A stretch of DNA of 64,000 nucleotides, from NCBI GenBank assembly GCA_033060915.1, contig CM065389.1, positions 12,650,501 through 12,714,500 of the forward strand. The letters run 5' to 3'. Each line of letters starts with the position of its first letter. The first letter of the stretch is position 1. Shown piece after piece: positions 34,174-46,196 of the stretch. Origin of the DNA: Euryodendron excelsum. Lineage: Eukaryota > Streptophyta > Magnoliopsida > Ericales > Pentaphylacaceae. Both the position numbers and the translations under genes were made by a program. The notes beneath the pieces were generated by a model. The model was given only the letters and a program-made list of their open reading frames with translations, made no database searches and was not told where the DNA came from.

Positions 34174-34702
34174 ACTAGACAAAAACTCCCCTACATCGTA
34201 CAGGTGTAAAACTAGTAATTTATAATTTTAGTAAGTTGAAAAAATTCTAAGCAACGGATTGCCGGAGCTGTTGATGGATTCCCGAAGATTTTCGAGCACC
34301 CACATAAGCGCGTAGTAACTTGATCCGCTCTCATCAATAGCCACCATCACCTTCTTCCCAGGCTCCACAGCCATTTTCTCTTCTGGTCGATTTCAATCTT
34401 CAACTTCAAACACCAAACCCCAGAAACTAAGAGAGAGAGATACACACAAAGAAAGACTAGCACAAAACTTTCTCTCTGATTGGTCGAAGGTAAAAATATC
34501 CAGTCCAGACTCCACCTGCCGACTTGACAAAACGGAGAATGGTACCCGATGATAACGAACTAGATATGATATCCAATTTTATGTGTATCGTACAGGTGTA
34601 AAACTAGTAATTTATAATTTTCATAAGTCAAAAAAATTCTAAGATACCGAGATATTTTGTATTACTTGAAGTTGAAAGAATTAAGTGAGAAGATAACATT
34701 GG
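34174..34702 (+). repeat. dispersed repeat R2, copy 2, interrupted
   Basis: R2 sequence as at 29744-29868, but split by a 336 bp insert (34252-34587). A 56 bp segment of R2 is present on both sides of the insert (34196-34251 and 34588-34643, four mismatches by eye). Confidence 0.85.
34252..34374 (-). pseudogene. universal stress protein, captured first-exon fragment
   Basis: From ATG at 34374 the minus strand encodes 41 codons beginning MAVEPGKKVMVAIDES, followed by 'SSYYALMWVLENL'. This is the start of a plant universal stress protein (UspA fold: first beta strand VMVAIDES, then helix alpha 1). The insert also carries about 210 bp upstream that look like 5' UTR (CT/GA-rich, 34375-34480) and promoter. 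The coding part stops where the R2 repeat begins, so only a quarter of the roughly 160-residue protein is present. It is a captured gene piece, not a gene. Confidence 0.85.
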
Positions 34703-35568
34703 ACACAAATTTATCCAAATACTCCAAAAACCATATGGCTATGCAATATGCATCAGTCAGAAGTGCAGTTCTTTTCAGAATGAAGTGTGCTGGCTTTCTC
34801 GATCAAAGCTGAATTTAATTTATAATGTAGGAGAGAACTGCAAATGAAAAATGAAATGTTGGACCAAACCTCATATACCTATTTGTATTTTTCTATAGTC
34901 CACTCAAATAACAGACGGCTACAGAATAAAACATGATGGCGTAGATTTATCAACATAACGCAAAATATATTTGAAACAGAGAATAAAGGTCCAACCATCC
35001 AACTTCTTAAACTTATGGTTCAAATATATAAACATATATATACATGTATCTATACATTCTATAATAGTATAATACATAATAAAGAATATTCCAGAAAAAA
35101 GGGAAGAGCACATGAGAAAAACTGAAAGATTAAAGAAAAAGTTCTCTTCATATTTGTATGGAGTTATGATCAGTTCATGCAAAATAAATTAGGTTAATAA
35201 ATTGAAACTCTATTATTTTCATATTCAGCACTTCTAAGAAATTTAATTATTCAAAATTAGTCACTAACGTGGGTTGGCTTTGATTACTTAGGCTTGCATT
35301 TTAAAATTTTTAATTAATGTTTAGATATTTAGTGATAATTAATTTAATTTTATAATATTTAAACACTAAATGAATTGACTGGCAAAAATCCTGGAGCGGC
35401 ACTTCTTGCCCAAACTGTACCTGCTTCATAGGGGAGGGGTCTAAACCACAACTGGAGAGGAGTTGGACGAGAATTTTCAAACCCAACTTAGAATTCTCCA
35501 AGCAGTGGGGCAGTCCATTAAGGGTTAAGTGTTTTTTTTTTAGTTAATTATATATAATATTTTCTATC
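34703..35568 (+). other. upstream region of the receptor kinase
   Basis: AT-rich with no open frame of note. The part from about 35495 resembles the relic at 25145-25300. Confidence 0.45.
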
Positions 35569-35576
35569 TATAAATG
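35569..35576 (+). promoter_or_regulatory. TATA box of the receptor kinase
   Basis: TATAAATG 81 bases before the start codon, followed by CT-rich sequence ('gcctctccatgcactcc'). This spacing fits a short 5' UTR of about 45-50 bases. Confidence 0.65.
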
Positions 35577-35649
35577 CCTCTCCATGCACTCCAAGTACTT
35601 CATGCGCTAGCTCTTTCACCCCTCCATCAAGCTACAGCCCAAACCAACA

Positions 35650-38600
35650 ATGGCATCCTTTGCAAATAGGCTTTCCAACCAGTTTGTTTCTTTCCAATTC
35701 CTGTTTGTATTTGTCATCATCCTTGCATTCCTATCTTCTTCTCATTCTACTACTCATGCTTCTTCGGCAACTAGTCCAAAAGTTGCAGAAGAAATAGAAG
35801 CAATGGCTCTCTTGACATGGAAAGCTAGCCTTGACAACCAGAGCCAATCCTTCCTGGCATCATGGGCTGGAAGCAGTGATTGTAGTTGGGTTGGAATTGG
35901 TTGCAACAAGGCTGGCAGAGTCACCCACATAGACCTCGAGAGTTACGGTTTGAGAGGTACGCTTTCCAAACTTAACTTCTCTTCCTTTCCTCATCTCCTC
36001 AGCCTTCAACTTTATAACAACTCAATCTATGGGACCATCCCCTGGCAGATTGGTAGCCTTTTGAGACTCACCTATCTTACCTTGTCGAGCAATAATCTTT
36101 CAGGACCAATTCCTTCTGAAATAGGAATGTTAGGTGATTTAATCAATTTATACCTTTTTGGCAACCAACTTTCAGGATCCATTCCTCAAAACATTGGAAT
36201 GCTAAGGTCTCTTATTGAACTTGATTTTTCATCAAACAACCTCACGGGTTCAATCCCTGCTTCTATAGGGAACTTGGACAACCTAACCACTTTGTACCTT
36301 TATGACAACAGATTTTCTGGACTCATTCCTCCTGAAGTTGGGATGCTAAGGTCTCTTATCAATCTCGCACTGTCAACGAACCACCTCATAGGTTCAATTC
36401 CTGCTTCTATAGGGAACTTGGCTAACCTAACCACTTTCTACCTTCATGACAACATACTTTTTGGACCCATTCCTCTTGAAGTTGGGATGTTGAGGTCTCT
36501 CATTGATCTCGAGCTGTCAACGAACCACCTCACAGGTTCAATCCCTGCTTCTATAGGAAACTTGGCCAACTTAATTATTTTGTACCTTTATAACAACAGA
36601 CTTTCTGGATCCATTCCTCGTGAAATTGGTATGTTAAGGTCACTTATTAAACTTGATTTTTCATCAAACAACCTCACGAGTTCAATCCCTGCTTCTATAG
36701 GGAACTTGGCCAACCTAACCACTTTGTACCTTTATGACAACAAATTTTCTGGACCCATTCCTCTTGAAGTTGGGATGCTAAGATCTCTCATCAATCTTGC
36801 ACTGTCGACGAACCACCTCACAGGTTCAATCCCTGCTTCTATAGGAAACTTAGCCAACCTAACCACTTTGTACCTTCATGACAACATACTTTCTGGACTT
36901 ATTCCTCTTGAAGTTGGGATGTTGAGATCTCTCATTGATCTCGAGCTATCAACGAACCACCTCACAGGTTCAATCCCTGCTTCTATAGGGAACTTGACCA
37001 ACTTAACCACTTTGTACCTTTATAACAACAGACTTTCTGGATCCATTCCTCAAAGCATTGGAATGCTAAGGTCTCTTATTGAACTTGATTTTTCATCAAA
37101 CAACCTCACGGGTTCAATCCCTACTTCTATAGGGAACTTGGCCAACCTAACCACTTTGTACCTTCATGACAACATACTTTCTGGACCTATTCCTCTTGAA
37201 GTTGGGATGCTAAGGTCTCTCATCAATCTCACATTGTCGACGAACCACCTCACAGGTTCAATCCCTGCTTCTATAGGGAACTTGGCCAACCTAACCACTT
37301 TGTACCTTCATGACAACATACTTTCTGGACCCATTCCTCTTGAAGTTGGGATGTTGAGATCTCTCATTGATCTCGAGCTGTCAACGAACAACCTCACAGG
37401 TTCAATCCCTACTTCTATAGGGAACTTGGTCAACTTAACCACTTTGTACCTTTATAACAACAGACTTTCTGGATCCATTCCTCGTGAAATTGGGATGTTG
37501 AGGTCACTTATTAAACTTGATTTTTCATCAAACAACCTCACGGGTTCAATCCCTGCTTCTATAGGGAACTTGGTCAACCTAACCACTTTGTACCTTCATA
37601 ACAACATACTTTCTGGACCCATTCCTCTTGAAGTTGGGATGCTAAGGTCTCTCATTAATCTCGCATTGTCGACGAACCACCTCATAGGTTCAATCCCTGC
37701 TTCTATAGGAAACTTGGCCAACCTAACCACTTTGTACCTTCATGACAACATACTTTCTGGACCCATTCCTCTTAAAGTTGGGATGTTGAGGTCTCTCATT
37801 GATCTCGAGCTGTCAACGAACCACCTCACAGGTTCAATCCCTGCTTCTATAGGGTACTTGGCCAACTTAACCACTTTGTACCTTTATAACAATAGACTTT
37901 CTGGATCCATTCCTCGTGAAATTGGGATGTTGAGGTCACTTATTAAACTTGATTTTTCATCAAACAACCTCACGAGTTCAATCCCTGCTTCTATAGGGAA
38001 CTTGGCCAACCTAACCACTTTGTACCTTCATGACAACATACTTTTTGGACCCATTCCTCTTGAAGTTGGGATGTTGAGGTCTCTCATTGATCTCGAGCTG
38101 TCAACGAACTACCTCACAGGTTCAATCCCTGCTTCTATAGGGAACTTGGTCAACTTAACCACTCTGTACCTTTATGACAACAGATTGTCTGGTTGCATTC
38201 CTCCAACTATTGGAAACTTGACGAAACTCAAGGAATTGGGGCTATATCAAAATCAATTGTCTGGCTCCATTCCTTCAGAGCTAGGAAAGCTGAAATCCTT
38301 GGAGTATTTGGGATTATTCACTAACCAGCTGACTGGCTCTATTCCCCCAGGATTGAGCAATCTGACACGTTTGACATCGTTGCAAATATGGGAAAACAAA
38401 TTTACTGGTCATTTACCAGGAAACCTATGCTTCGGTGGGTTACTTGCAAATTTAAGTGCGCACCACAACAATCTCTCAGGTCCCATCCCAAAAGGCTTGC
38501 TAAACTGCACAGGCTTGTACAGAGTTAGGCTTGAAGGAAACCAACTTTCTGGAAATATATCAGAAGCTTTTGGCATATACCCAAACTTGGTTTACATGGA

Positions 38601-40734
38601 TTTGAGTAATAACAATTTCTATGGCGAGTTATCTCAGAAATGGGGAAAGTGTCATAATTTAACTCTTCTCAAAATGTCAAACAATAACATTTTTGGTGAG
38701 ATACCTCCCGAATTGGTTGAGGCAACTCAGCTGCATGTCCTTGACCTCTCTTTAAATCATCTAGTTGGGGAGATCCCAATGAATCTGGGAAGCTTGAATT
38801 CGTTATTTGACCTTAGGCTTAATGATAACCAACTCTCAGGCAACATTCCTCCTGAAATTGGCAAGTTTTCCAATCTAGCGAATCTTAACTTGGCAGCAAA
38901 TGATCTAAGCGGCTCAATCCCTGGAGAACTAGGGGAATGCTTTAGACTATTGAACTTGAATTTGAGCTCTAATAGATTTGGGGAAAGCATTCCTTTTGAA
39001 ATAGGCTATTTGCATGGCCTTCAAAGTCTTGATCTTGGCCATAATATGCTGATAGGTAACATACCGCAGCAGATTGGCGAATTGCAAAGCTTAGAAACAC
39101 TTAATCTCTCCCACAATGAGCTGTCTGGTTCCATACCACTCTCTTTTGATAAGATGTCAAGTCTTACATCTGTTGACATATCGTACAATCAATTGGAGGG
39201 TCCTCTTCCCGACGTCAAAGCCTTCCGAGAGGCTCCATTTGAGGCACTCACAGATAATAAAGGTTTTTGTGGTAATGTCACTGGTTTGAAGGCTTGTACT
39301 TGGGTTGCTGAAAAAAGGAGCAACAAAGACGTGTTATTAATTGTAGTTTCTGTTTTCGGATTTCTGTTTCTTTCACTAGTGGTGGTCGGAATTTCTATGG
39401 TTTTTTGCAAGAAAGTGAGGAACACAACAAATGAGCCAAGTCAATTAAATGATGAATATCCGTTTGTAATATGGAGCTATGATGGAAAAATGGTGTATGA
39501 AAACATCATTGAAATGACTGAGAACTTTAGTGCCAAATATTGCGTTGGGAAGGGAGGACACGGCACTGTCTATAAAGCTGACATGCCAAATGGTCAGATT
39601 GTCGCTGTGAAGAAATTTCATGCATCGCCTGATGGCGACTTGGGTAATCTGAAAGGATTTACGAGTGAGATTCATGCATTAACAGAGATACGGCATCACA
39701 ACATCATAAAGCTTTATGGTTTTTGTTCACACACGAGGCACTCGTTTTTGGTTTATGAGTTCTTGGAAGGGGGAAGCCTGCAAAAGAAACTGAGCACAGA
39801 GGATGAAGCAGCAAACTTTGATTGGATTAGGAGAGTGAATGTTGTTAAAGCTGTGGCAAATGCTCTGTCTTATATGCACCACGATTGTTCGCCGCCAATC
39901 GTCCACCGAGACATATCCAGCAAGAATGTTTTGTTTGATTCGGAATGCAAAGCTCACGTCTCTGATTTTGGCACAGCTAGATTTCTAAAGCCTGACTCAT
40001 CCAATTGGACTTCATTTGCTGGGACCTTTGGATATGCCGCTCCTGGTATGTTGGTTTTCCATTGGCATGATTTATTTTTAGTTACCCATTTTATGTTCAT
40101 TTAACTTACCAATCATGGCATGTTGCAAAATCTCTGTCATTCCACTCAATTTAGAAGGCCTTTTGATTTTCTAGTAGATGATAGAATAGCTATTGCAGAG
40201 CTATTTTTTAGATGAACTATATGTAGTGAACATTCAATGGTAAGCCATGGACATATCTATTTTCTTTGTTTATAATTAAGTGATTGTTTCAGCATGCTCT
40301 TTGGGCATTTGACTTTTCTCTTCTTTTTTTTTTTTCGTTCAGAACTTGCTTATACAATGGAAGTGAATGAGAAGAGCGATGTTTATAGTTTTGGGGTTTT
40401 AACACTGGAAGTGATTATGGGAAAGCATCCGGGTGATCTTATCTCCTCTCTATCCTCCTCATCATCATCAACATCAATAGCAACATCAACTTGGCAGGAG
40501 ATATTATTGAAGGATTTGTTGGACCAACGCCTCCCGCCTCCTAGAAATGAAGTGGCAGAGCAAGTAGCAGTGGTTGCCAAACTAGCATTTGCATGCTTGA
40601 ATGCCAGTCCACTGTCTCGGCCAAACATGCGACAAGTTTCTATGAAGTTATCTGTGCAAAAGACATCTCTGCAAATTCCATTCAACTCGATCACAATAGG
40701 ACAACTCTGTGATATCAACTCCTCGAGTTCTTGA
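35650..40734 (+). CDS. LRR receptor-like serine/threonine kinase, MIK2-like, oversized ectodomain
   Basis: Join 35650-40045 and 40343-40734, 1595 residues. The intron (GTATG...TTCAG) splits the Glu codon of the APE motif. Domains: signal peptide 1-34 ('FLFVFVIILAFLSSS'); LRR N-cap 47-90 ('ALLTWKASL', DCSWVGIGC); about 45 LRRs (113-1192), of which 28 (185-856) form a regular array; membrane segment about 1228-1252; kinase about 1294-1580 with GKGGHGTV, Lys1320 (VAVKKF), HRD 1419-1421, DFG 1439-1441 and AAPE. All catalytic residues are present; it is an RD kinase. Close relatives (Arabidopsis MIK2, plasma-membrane receptor for SCOOP peptides) have about 1000-1200 residues and roughly 20-25 LRRs. 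Function as a cell-surface peptide or damage receptor is inferred from family; the ligand is unknown. Confidence 0.95.
36202..38217 (+). repeat. higher-order LRR repeat in the receptor kinase: 14 x 144 bp, 432 bp periods
   Basis: Exactly 2016 bp: 14 units of 144 bp, each two 24-residue LRRs ('LRSLI.L..S.N.LTGSIPASIGN' then 'L.NLTTLYL..N..SG.IP..(V/I)GM'). Units fall into three types (LDFSSNN, NLxLSTNH, DLELSTN) that recur in fixed order, so the same bases recur at 36217, 36649, 37081, 37513 and 37945, each 432 bp apart. Four full 432 bp periods are present; the last is short by one type. Confidence 0.97.
40046..40342 (+). other. intron of the receptor kinase
   Basis: 297 bp, GT...AG, AT-rich with a poly-T tract before the acceptor TTTTTCGTTCAG. 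The position, inside the APE motif codon, is shared with MIK2-like genes as I remember them. Confidence 0.9.
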
Positions 40735-41854
40735 TCATTTGCCTTTTTATCCATTTACTGTATATAATGTTCTTGTTTTCCATTTCCTGCTTAGTTCAAT
40801 TTCAACCCTCCTCTTCTTGTCTGTTTTTCAGCTCTTTTGTAGTATGTTTCTTTTGGAAGACATAATGTGTAGTTAGATACCGTATTTATAGGTAGACATA
40901 ATGTATAGTCAGCTTTTTTGGTAATCTTTATCTTCTATTATCAAAAAAAAAGTGCAGGATTTTGTAGTTTATTTTCCTCGATCTTTTATCAATGTCCTTA
41001 AACTGAAGTCACAATACGAACTTAAATGATCATCTTGGTATAATTAATTTGACAATCTTATACACCAAATATGAGAATAACAGGTTTTCATTGCACAATC
41101 TTTTGTCAGATTGCTCTTATGACAGGCTCAATTAATGACTAATCAATCGGATGAGAATGTAAACATAATAATGCACACCACAAATTACTGCGGTTGACTG
41201 ATGAGCAATTGTATGGTCAAAAGCCATGTTACCTTTGTTCATCAATGCATACAGTATGATGTTCTTGCTTTTCCATTTTCTACTCATATCAGTTCAATTT
41301 CACCTCCTTTTTTTTTTTGAGTTTCTGCTTTTTTGTACTCTGCTAGCTTCTTTCCGATGCCATAAAATATGATATACAGTTTTCCAGTTCAACGGCAACT
41401 TCTACATGCATCAACTATCCATTATAACCATCTAAGAGCTAAGTCTTTTTGGGTTGATATTCAAACACGTACTTTAGTCTTAAAAAATTGTTGGTTCAAT
41501 AAACCTATATACATTAAAAGTTTTCCAAGTTATTTTTTATTTTACATGTACCAGTTTCTTCATTATATGACTTCAAAAATAAAAAATTAAAAAAAAAAAC
41601 TATTTGTGGCTATGAGTTTGATCGATCATCATCAACATGCAAGTAGAAAAACTTCACAAGCCAATTCAAGCATTCAAATCGATTCTAGAAAATTCAGTTT
41701 GCCTCAATTGTGTACACATGCAGGTTCCGAATATACAAAGCAACTGAAATAAACAAATACTCATTTAACACCTCTACATGCTTTACCATGTTCATCAAGA
41801 AAGTCCCTAAAGCTAATTAATTTCCATAGCCATCTACAAGCACCAGTAATTATT
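40735..41854 (+). other. 3' flank of the receptor kinase, no gene seen
   Basis: Contains the likely 3' UTR (T-rich; the phrase 'ccatttactgtatataatgttcttg' region at 40750 is echoed near 41240-41275). AT-rich, no coding signal. Confidence 0.45.
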
Positions 41855-42723
41855 AGGACAAATTACATTCACCTTTCTTGAGATTTTAAACTAATACAAC
41901 CCATCTCCTGAAATTCTAGAAATTACATTCCTCTCTCTTGAGATTTCAGGTGAGTTGTATTCTCCTCCAGATGTTAAATCTTTTAACAGAATATATGTAA
42001 TGTCAACAAAAAAAATAAGTTTATTACCTAAATTACCCCTAATATGCATGAAATGACATACATAGGTTTTTTTTTTTGCTTATGAAATTAATTAGTGTGT
42101 TGATTTTGAGCCTTCTTCAAATGAAAAAAAAAATGCATTATCAGTAGAAGATTTTAAGAAAATACCATTTTAATCAATAAATAAATTATAAGTCTCATAT
42201 TTTTTTAAAACTTTATATGCTATACTTAAAGCTCTATATAGATTCTATAAATTTTTATAAAAAAAAGTTCTAGTCAATATGAGAAAAAATGCCCTAAAAA
42301 AGTAATATCAAAATCAACAACGTTAGTTAACTTATATTAAAAAGACAACAGTTTAACTTAAGAAAATCAATTATACCAAAATTTTTAGATGCTATATACT
42401 ATAAATATATATATATATATATATCAACACACATGTGGAGGAATTTAGAAGAAAAAAACAAAGATTTAAAAAATCAACACACACTAATTAATTTTAGAAG
42501 GAAAAAAAACCCTATTTATGTCATTTTATACACATTAGGGGTAATTTGGGTAATAAACTTATTTTTTTTTGCTAACATTACATATATTCTGTTAAAAAAT
42601 TTAATATATGGGAGAAAATGCAACTCATTTCAAACCTCAAAGAAGAGAAATATAATTTTTAAAATCTCAAAGAGTAAATTGTATTAGCTTGAAATCTCGA
42701 AGGAAGTGAATATAACTTGCCCT
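41855..42723. mobile_element. foldback element with long terminal inverted repeats
   Basis: The left end begins AGGACAAATTACATTCACC; the right end, read on the opposite strand, begins AGGGCAAGTTATATTCACTT. Inverted similarity extends well over 200 bp, including 'cagaatatatgtaatgt' and 'aataagtttattacc' blocks on both arms. The centre is AT-rich without coding sequence. Long inverted repeats with no transposase suggest a non-autonomous Mutator-like or foldback MITE. Flanks are 'taattatt' and 'aattaata', too AT-rich to define a duplication. Confidence 0.8.
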
Positions 42724-43170
42724 AATTAATATGAATATAGGTTACAGATACGCACCAAACATGCACATGCCCAAGTGAGTGGGTGTGGGGACCTGCTTAA
42801 GAACTTAACAATGATTGCAACCAACATGCAGCTTATAGGGAAATGGGCAGAAAAAAAAATTTGAATTCCTAAACAGCATAATGTCAATCTCCAATCTTAA
42901 ACTCACGCATTAAGGATGTGCAGATGAAACCATTCCACTGGACTAACAAAAAGGGCAATAAAATTAAGGTCCAAATCCAAAATTGGCAATTCAAATCTCT
43001 GAAAAAGAAAACTTGCATCGAGGCTGTTCAAGTTCTCAGCAATTCAGATACCCAAAAATAATAACAGAAAAAGGTTAACTTGATGAGAAAAACACCAAAG
43101 AACATCACAGGCACAGAACCATGTTCACCTAATTTGCACCAACAGCCAAAATTTGTGAATGTTCCCATTA
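42724..43170 (-). other. region downstream of the L3 fragment
   Basis: May include the former 3' UTR of the ribosomal protein L3 source gene, since it follows the stop codon at 43171. No poly(A) tract that would prove retroposition is seen. Confidence 0.35.
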
Positions 43171-43410
43171 TTATGCCTTCACGCGTCCATAGAACTTCTG
43201 CTTCTCTTGCGTAGTCTGGAAGCGTCCATGTCCAAACTTTGAAGAGGTGTCGATGAACTTGAGTTTGATCTCCTCGAGGGCCAAACGAGATGTCTGTGTG
43301 AGCAGAGACTGGCGAAGCGTAACCACCCTCTTCTTTGGGCCAACACAGCATCCCTTGATCATCAAATAATCATCCTTTACAACACCATAATGAGGGAAGC
43401 CACCCATAGG
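43171..43410 (-). pseudogene. RPL3: ribosomal protein L3 (uL3), 5'-truncated C-terminal fragment
   Basis: The minus strand encodes about 79 C-terminal residues of cytosolic 60S protein L3: '[20 protein letters not shown]', '[15 protein letters not shown]', '[15 protein letters not shown]', '[15 protein letters not shown]' and stop. Full-length plant L3 has about 390 residues, so four fifths are missing. Upstream of PMGGF the sequence leaves the family abruptly (43411-43449 reads 'NRNYRRSKP'). The remaining frame is undamaged, which implies a fairly recent fragment. No upstream exons were found to 46100. It is a gene fragment, either a truncated retrocopy or transposon-captured. Confidence 0.9.
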
Positions 43411-43449
43411 AGGTTTGCTCCTTCTATAATTTCTATTTGCTTTTGTCAT

Positions 43450-46098
43450 TTATTTGTTTGGAGTTCAAGTTTGCTTAATACATTTATTTATTTCGGATCA
43501 GGTTTACTTTACCTTTTTTCTCAAGCATTTATTTATTCTATTTTATTATTATTTTTCCTATGATTTCAAACTTTGTAGGTTTTTTCACCATGACTAGAAG
43601 AAGCATAAGACAGAAAATTTAAGAAGAAATAGCAGAAAGGTACGGCCACGTGGTGGGTGATGATGCTTAGGTGAAGGGTTGCCAGGGATGGAGAAAAATA
43701 ATGGCTATGCGAAGGTTTTTGATTTTCTATATATTTTTATTTCTCTTCTTTTCTTTTCTTCATTGTTTGGAGAACTTATCTTTATAACCGAAATCTCGCA
43801 TTGTTTGGAAGAGAATCCTACAAAAGATAGGGTTGCTTTTCAAATTTTGCCTATAAGAAAAACAAACCAAAACCTATCCTGATAGTTCTCCGGCTATGAC
43901 ACTTCTAAGATTGGGACTAGGCAATCATGATTGCTTTACCTGAAATATAATTCTTCATGTTCGGTTAATTGGGTATAGTTTCTATAGAATAAGTCCTATA
44001 ATAGTTGAGTCATAATAGTCAATCAAAGAAATTTTCGATTTACTCGCTCGAATTAGGCAGCCTATCTTAAACGTGAGGTCCTGAGTTAGGGTGGGGTTTA
44101 TGTACTATTAATTAGAGTTTTGAAATTGAACAGTCTCGTAAGCATGAATAATTACAAGTCTGTTATAGGGACAAAAGGTTTAAAAAACTGATTGGAGAAG
44201 ATTAACAGTAATCCTCCAGAAACACCAGTCCCGCAGACATTCGCCTCGCACGCTGTCCAAGTGGGACCTAGTTGTCTTCCATTTTAAGCAGCAACAGAGT
44301 AAGAATAAAAGGACAAATCCAGGCAGCGAATGAAGGGAACGCTCGTGGGCGGTGTCATGGTGACGTCACCTGACCAGTTGTACGTTGTGGTGCTGGTGCG
44401 CTGGGAGTGAGCCGAACTGGAAGCGCATGTTGACGCGTGGAAGGAACCAGAAACATCCATTCTGCCACAACCCCACTCGCGCATGGATGCGCTTGGTGGC
44501 GTGTGCAAATGCTTGAAATTCAATTTCATATTATCTGAAAAATTATGTCTTTTGCATTTTTATTTGTTTCTTTCTGAAAATTAATGAAAATTGAATTATG
44601 TTGGCTCAGTTGAATTATTTTTTTCTAAAACCCAGAAGTATTTATATCAATTTTTATTGTTATTTAATTGATTATTATTCTTTAAAAATTACAAAAAAAA
44701 TGCAGAATATTCAAAGATTAATCATGTGACATTTTAGAATGCTTTGACACTATATTTGGTTGCTTTTGTTGTTAGAATTGTATTTATGTCATGATTAATG
44801 TTTCGCATTGTGATTATTTATTATTTTAAATTTTATTTTTAAGTTGTTTAATACCATGTAAATATTCTAGGTTGATATTTTATGCTATAGCCAACTATAC
44901 TATTATAAATAGAAAAACATTATGTGATCTTTACACTTCAAGCTTCTAACTTTTTTTCCTCATAATTTTGAATTTATGAAATACAAAAAACACATGTTCT
45001 TATGTTGTTGGTTATAGATTTAACTTTTACAAATCATAGATTGTAACACAAGAGTTTAAACCTTACAAACTTTAATCTTGATCCTAATATTTAATCTTTT
45101 AAACTTTATTTTTTTAAATTCAAATTTAAATTTTTATATAGTTTTTATATCAATTAATTATCCTCTTTAATCCTCCATCCAATCCTCCCAATATTTAATA
45201 TTTTTATTCACATTATTATTAAATTTGAATTTAATATTATTCTAGCTATGTTGACCTAATCTTAATCTTAAGCATGATCTTTTCACAATTTCAAACTTAC
45301 AAACATACATGCAATAAAAAAAATTACGAGCTTAAACATTATCTTTATAAGATAAACATGCTAATTTGATTGTTTAAATTAAACTTATCAATATGTTCCT
45401 AGTATGTTATTGTAGCTTAAATCGCTCTTATCTTTACCTAATCTTAATCTTAATAATTATGATCTTTTCACAATTTCAAACGTAAAAATATAAATGTGAT
45501 AGACATAAAGGTATCACATGAAATAGGAAAACATATATTTAAATGATATATATACACATATAAAAATGGCTAAGATAGACATGTCAATTAGTTGTTCGAA
45601 CTTGATTGTTTAAATTAACCTTGTCAAGTTGTTGGATATCCTTCCTATAAATAAGGGAAGTGGGTTATATAGTAATTTAGATTTAGAGATTTTTCATTGG
45701 TAGAATGAAAAGAATTAGAGAAAGAAATACTCCAAGAGAATAAATGGGCAAATGAAAATCTTGAAGAATAAAGGATTTTTTTTGTGTGGTTAAATCACTC
45801 TTGAAATTTATGTTTATGAGTTTCAATTTTATTTGTAACAGTTATTTCAATTGTATATGATACTTTTTTTATATAGTTTTTTTTTATTACAATCTAGTCA
45901 GACTAATATGGTCATTTCTCATTAGATGGATTTAATTTAAATAAAAACTTGTTGTAAAGATGATTTATCATTGTAACATGTATTTATAGTAATACATGTT
46001 TCCTTAAGAGTTTTTGTGCACATCACAAGCTTACTGCTAGTAGAATTAATGTTAATCACATGCTTAGAGTTATTTCACTTGGTATGACATATAATTTG
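43450..46098 (+). other. intergenic, no gene seen
   Basis: A GC-richer patch at 44215-44520 contains the palindrome GTGACGTCAC (bZIP-type core) but no recognisable protein. 45240-45500 holds two diverged copies of a phrase ('cctaatcttaatctta') 182 bp apart. 45975-46000 is a perfect 10 bp stem (AACATGTATT/AATACATGTT) with a 6-base loop. Confidence 0.4.
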
Positions 46099-46103
46099 GT
46101 TGT

Positions 46104-46196
46104 TGTGGATCAATTAAATACGGGCCCAAACCAGTTTACAAGCCTAAAAGGATTAGCATTGCCAAATTGGACCTGGAGCAGCCTAGAGGCAGGTGT
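46104..46196 (+). repeat. 5' LTR of the Tat element, first part
   Basis: TGTGGATCAATTAAATACGG onward matches the start of the 3' LTR at 62800. It is interrupted at 46196 by a 4.0 kb solo LTR. It has about 14 extra bases near 46145-46160 compared with the 3' copy. Confidence 0.88.

Noticed and set aside
40383..40754. 123-codon minus-strand frame opposite the second receptor-kinase exon
   Set aside because: Shadow of the true coding strand, which carries conserved kinase motifs.
45630..46060. Possible LTR remnant around 'cctataaataaggg' near 45650
   Set aside because: A TATA-like phrase alone; no ends, partner or target duplication could be found.
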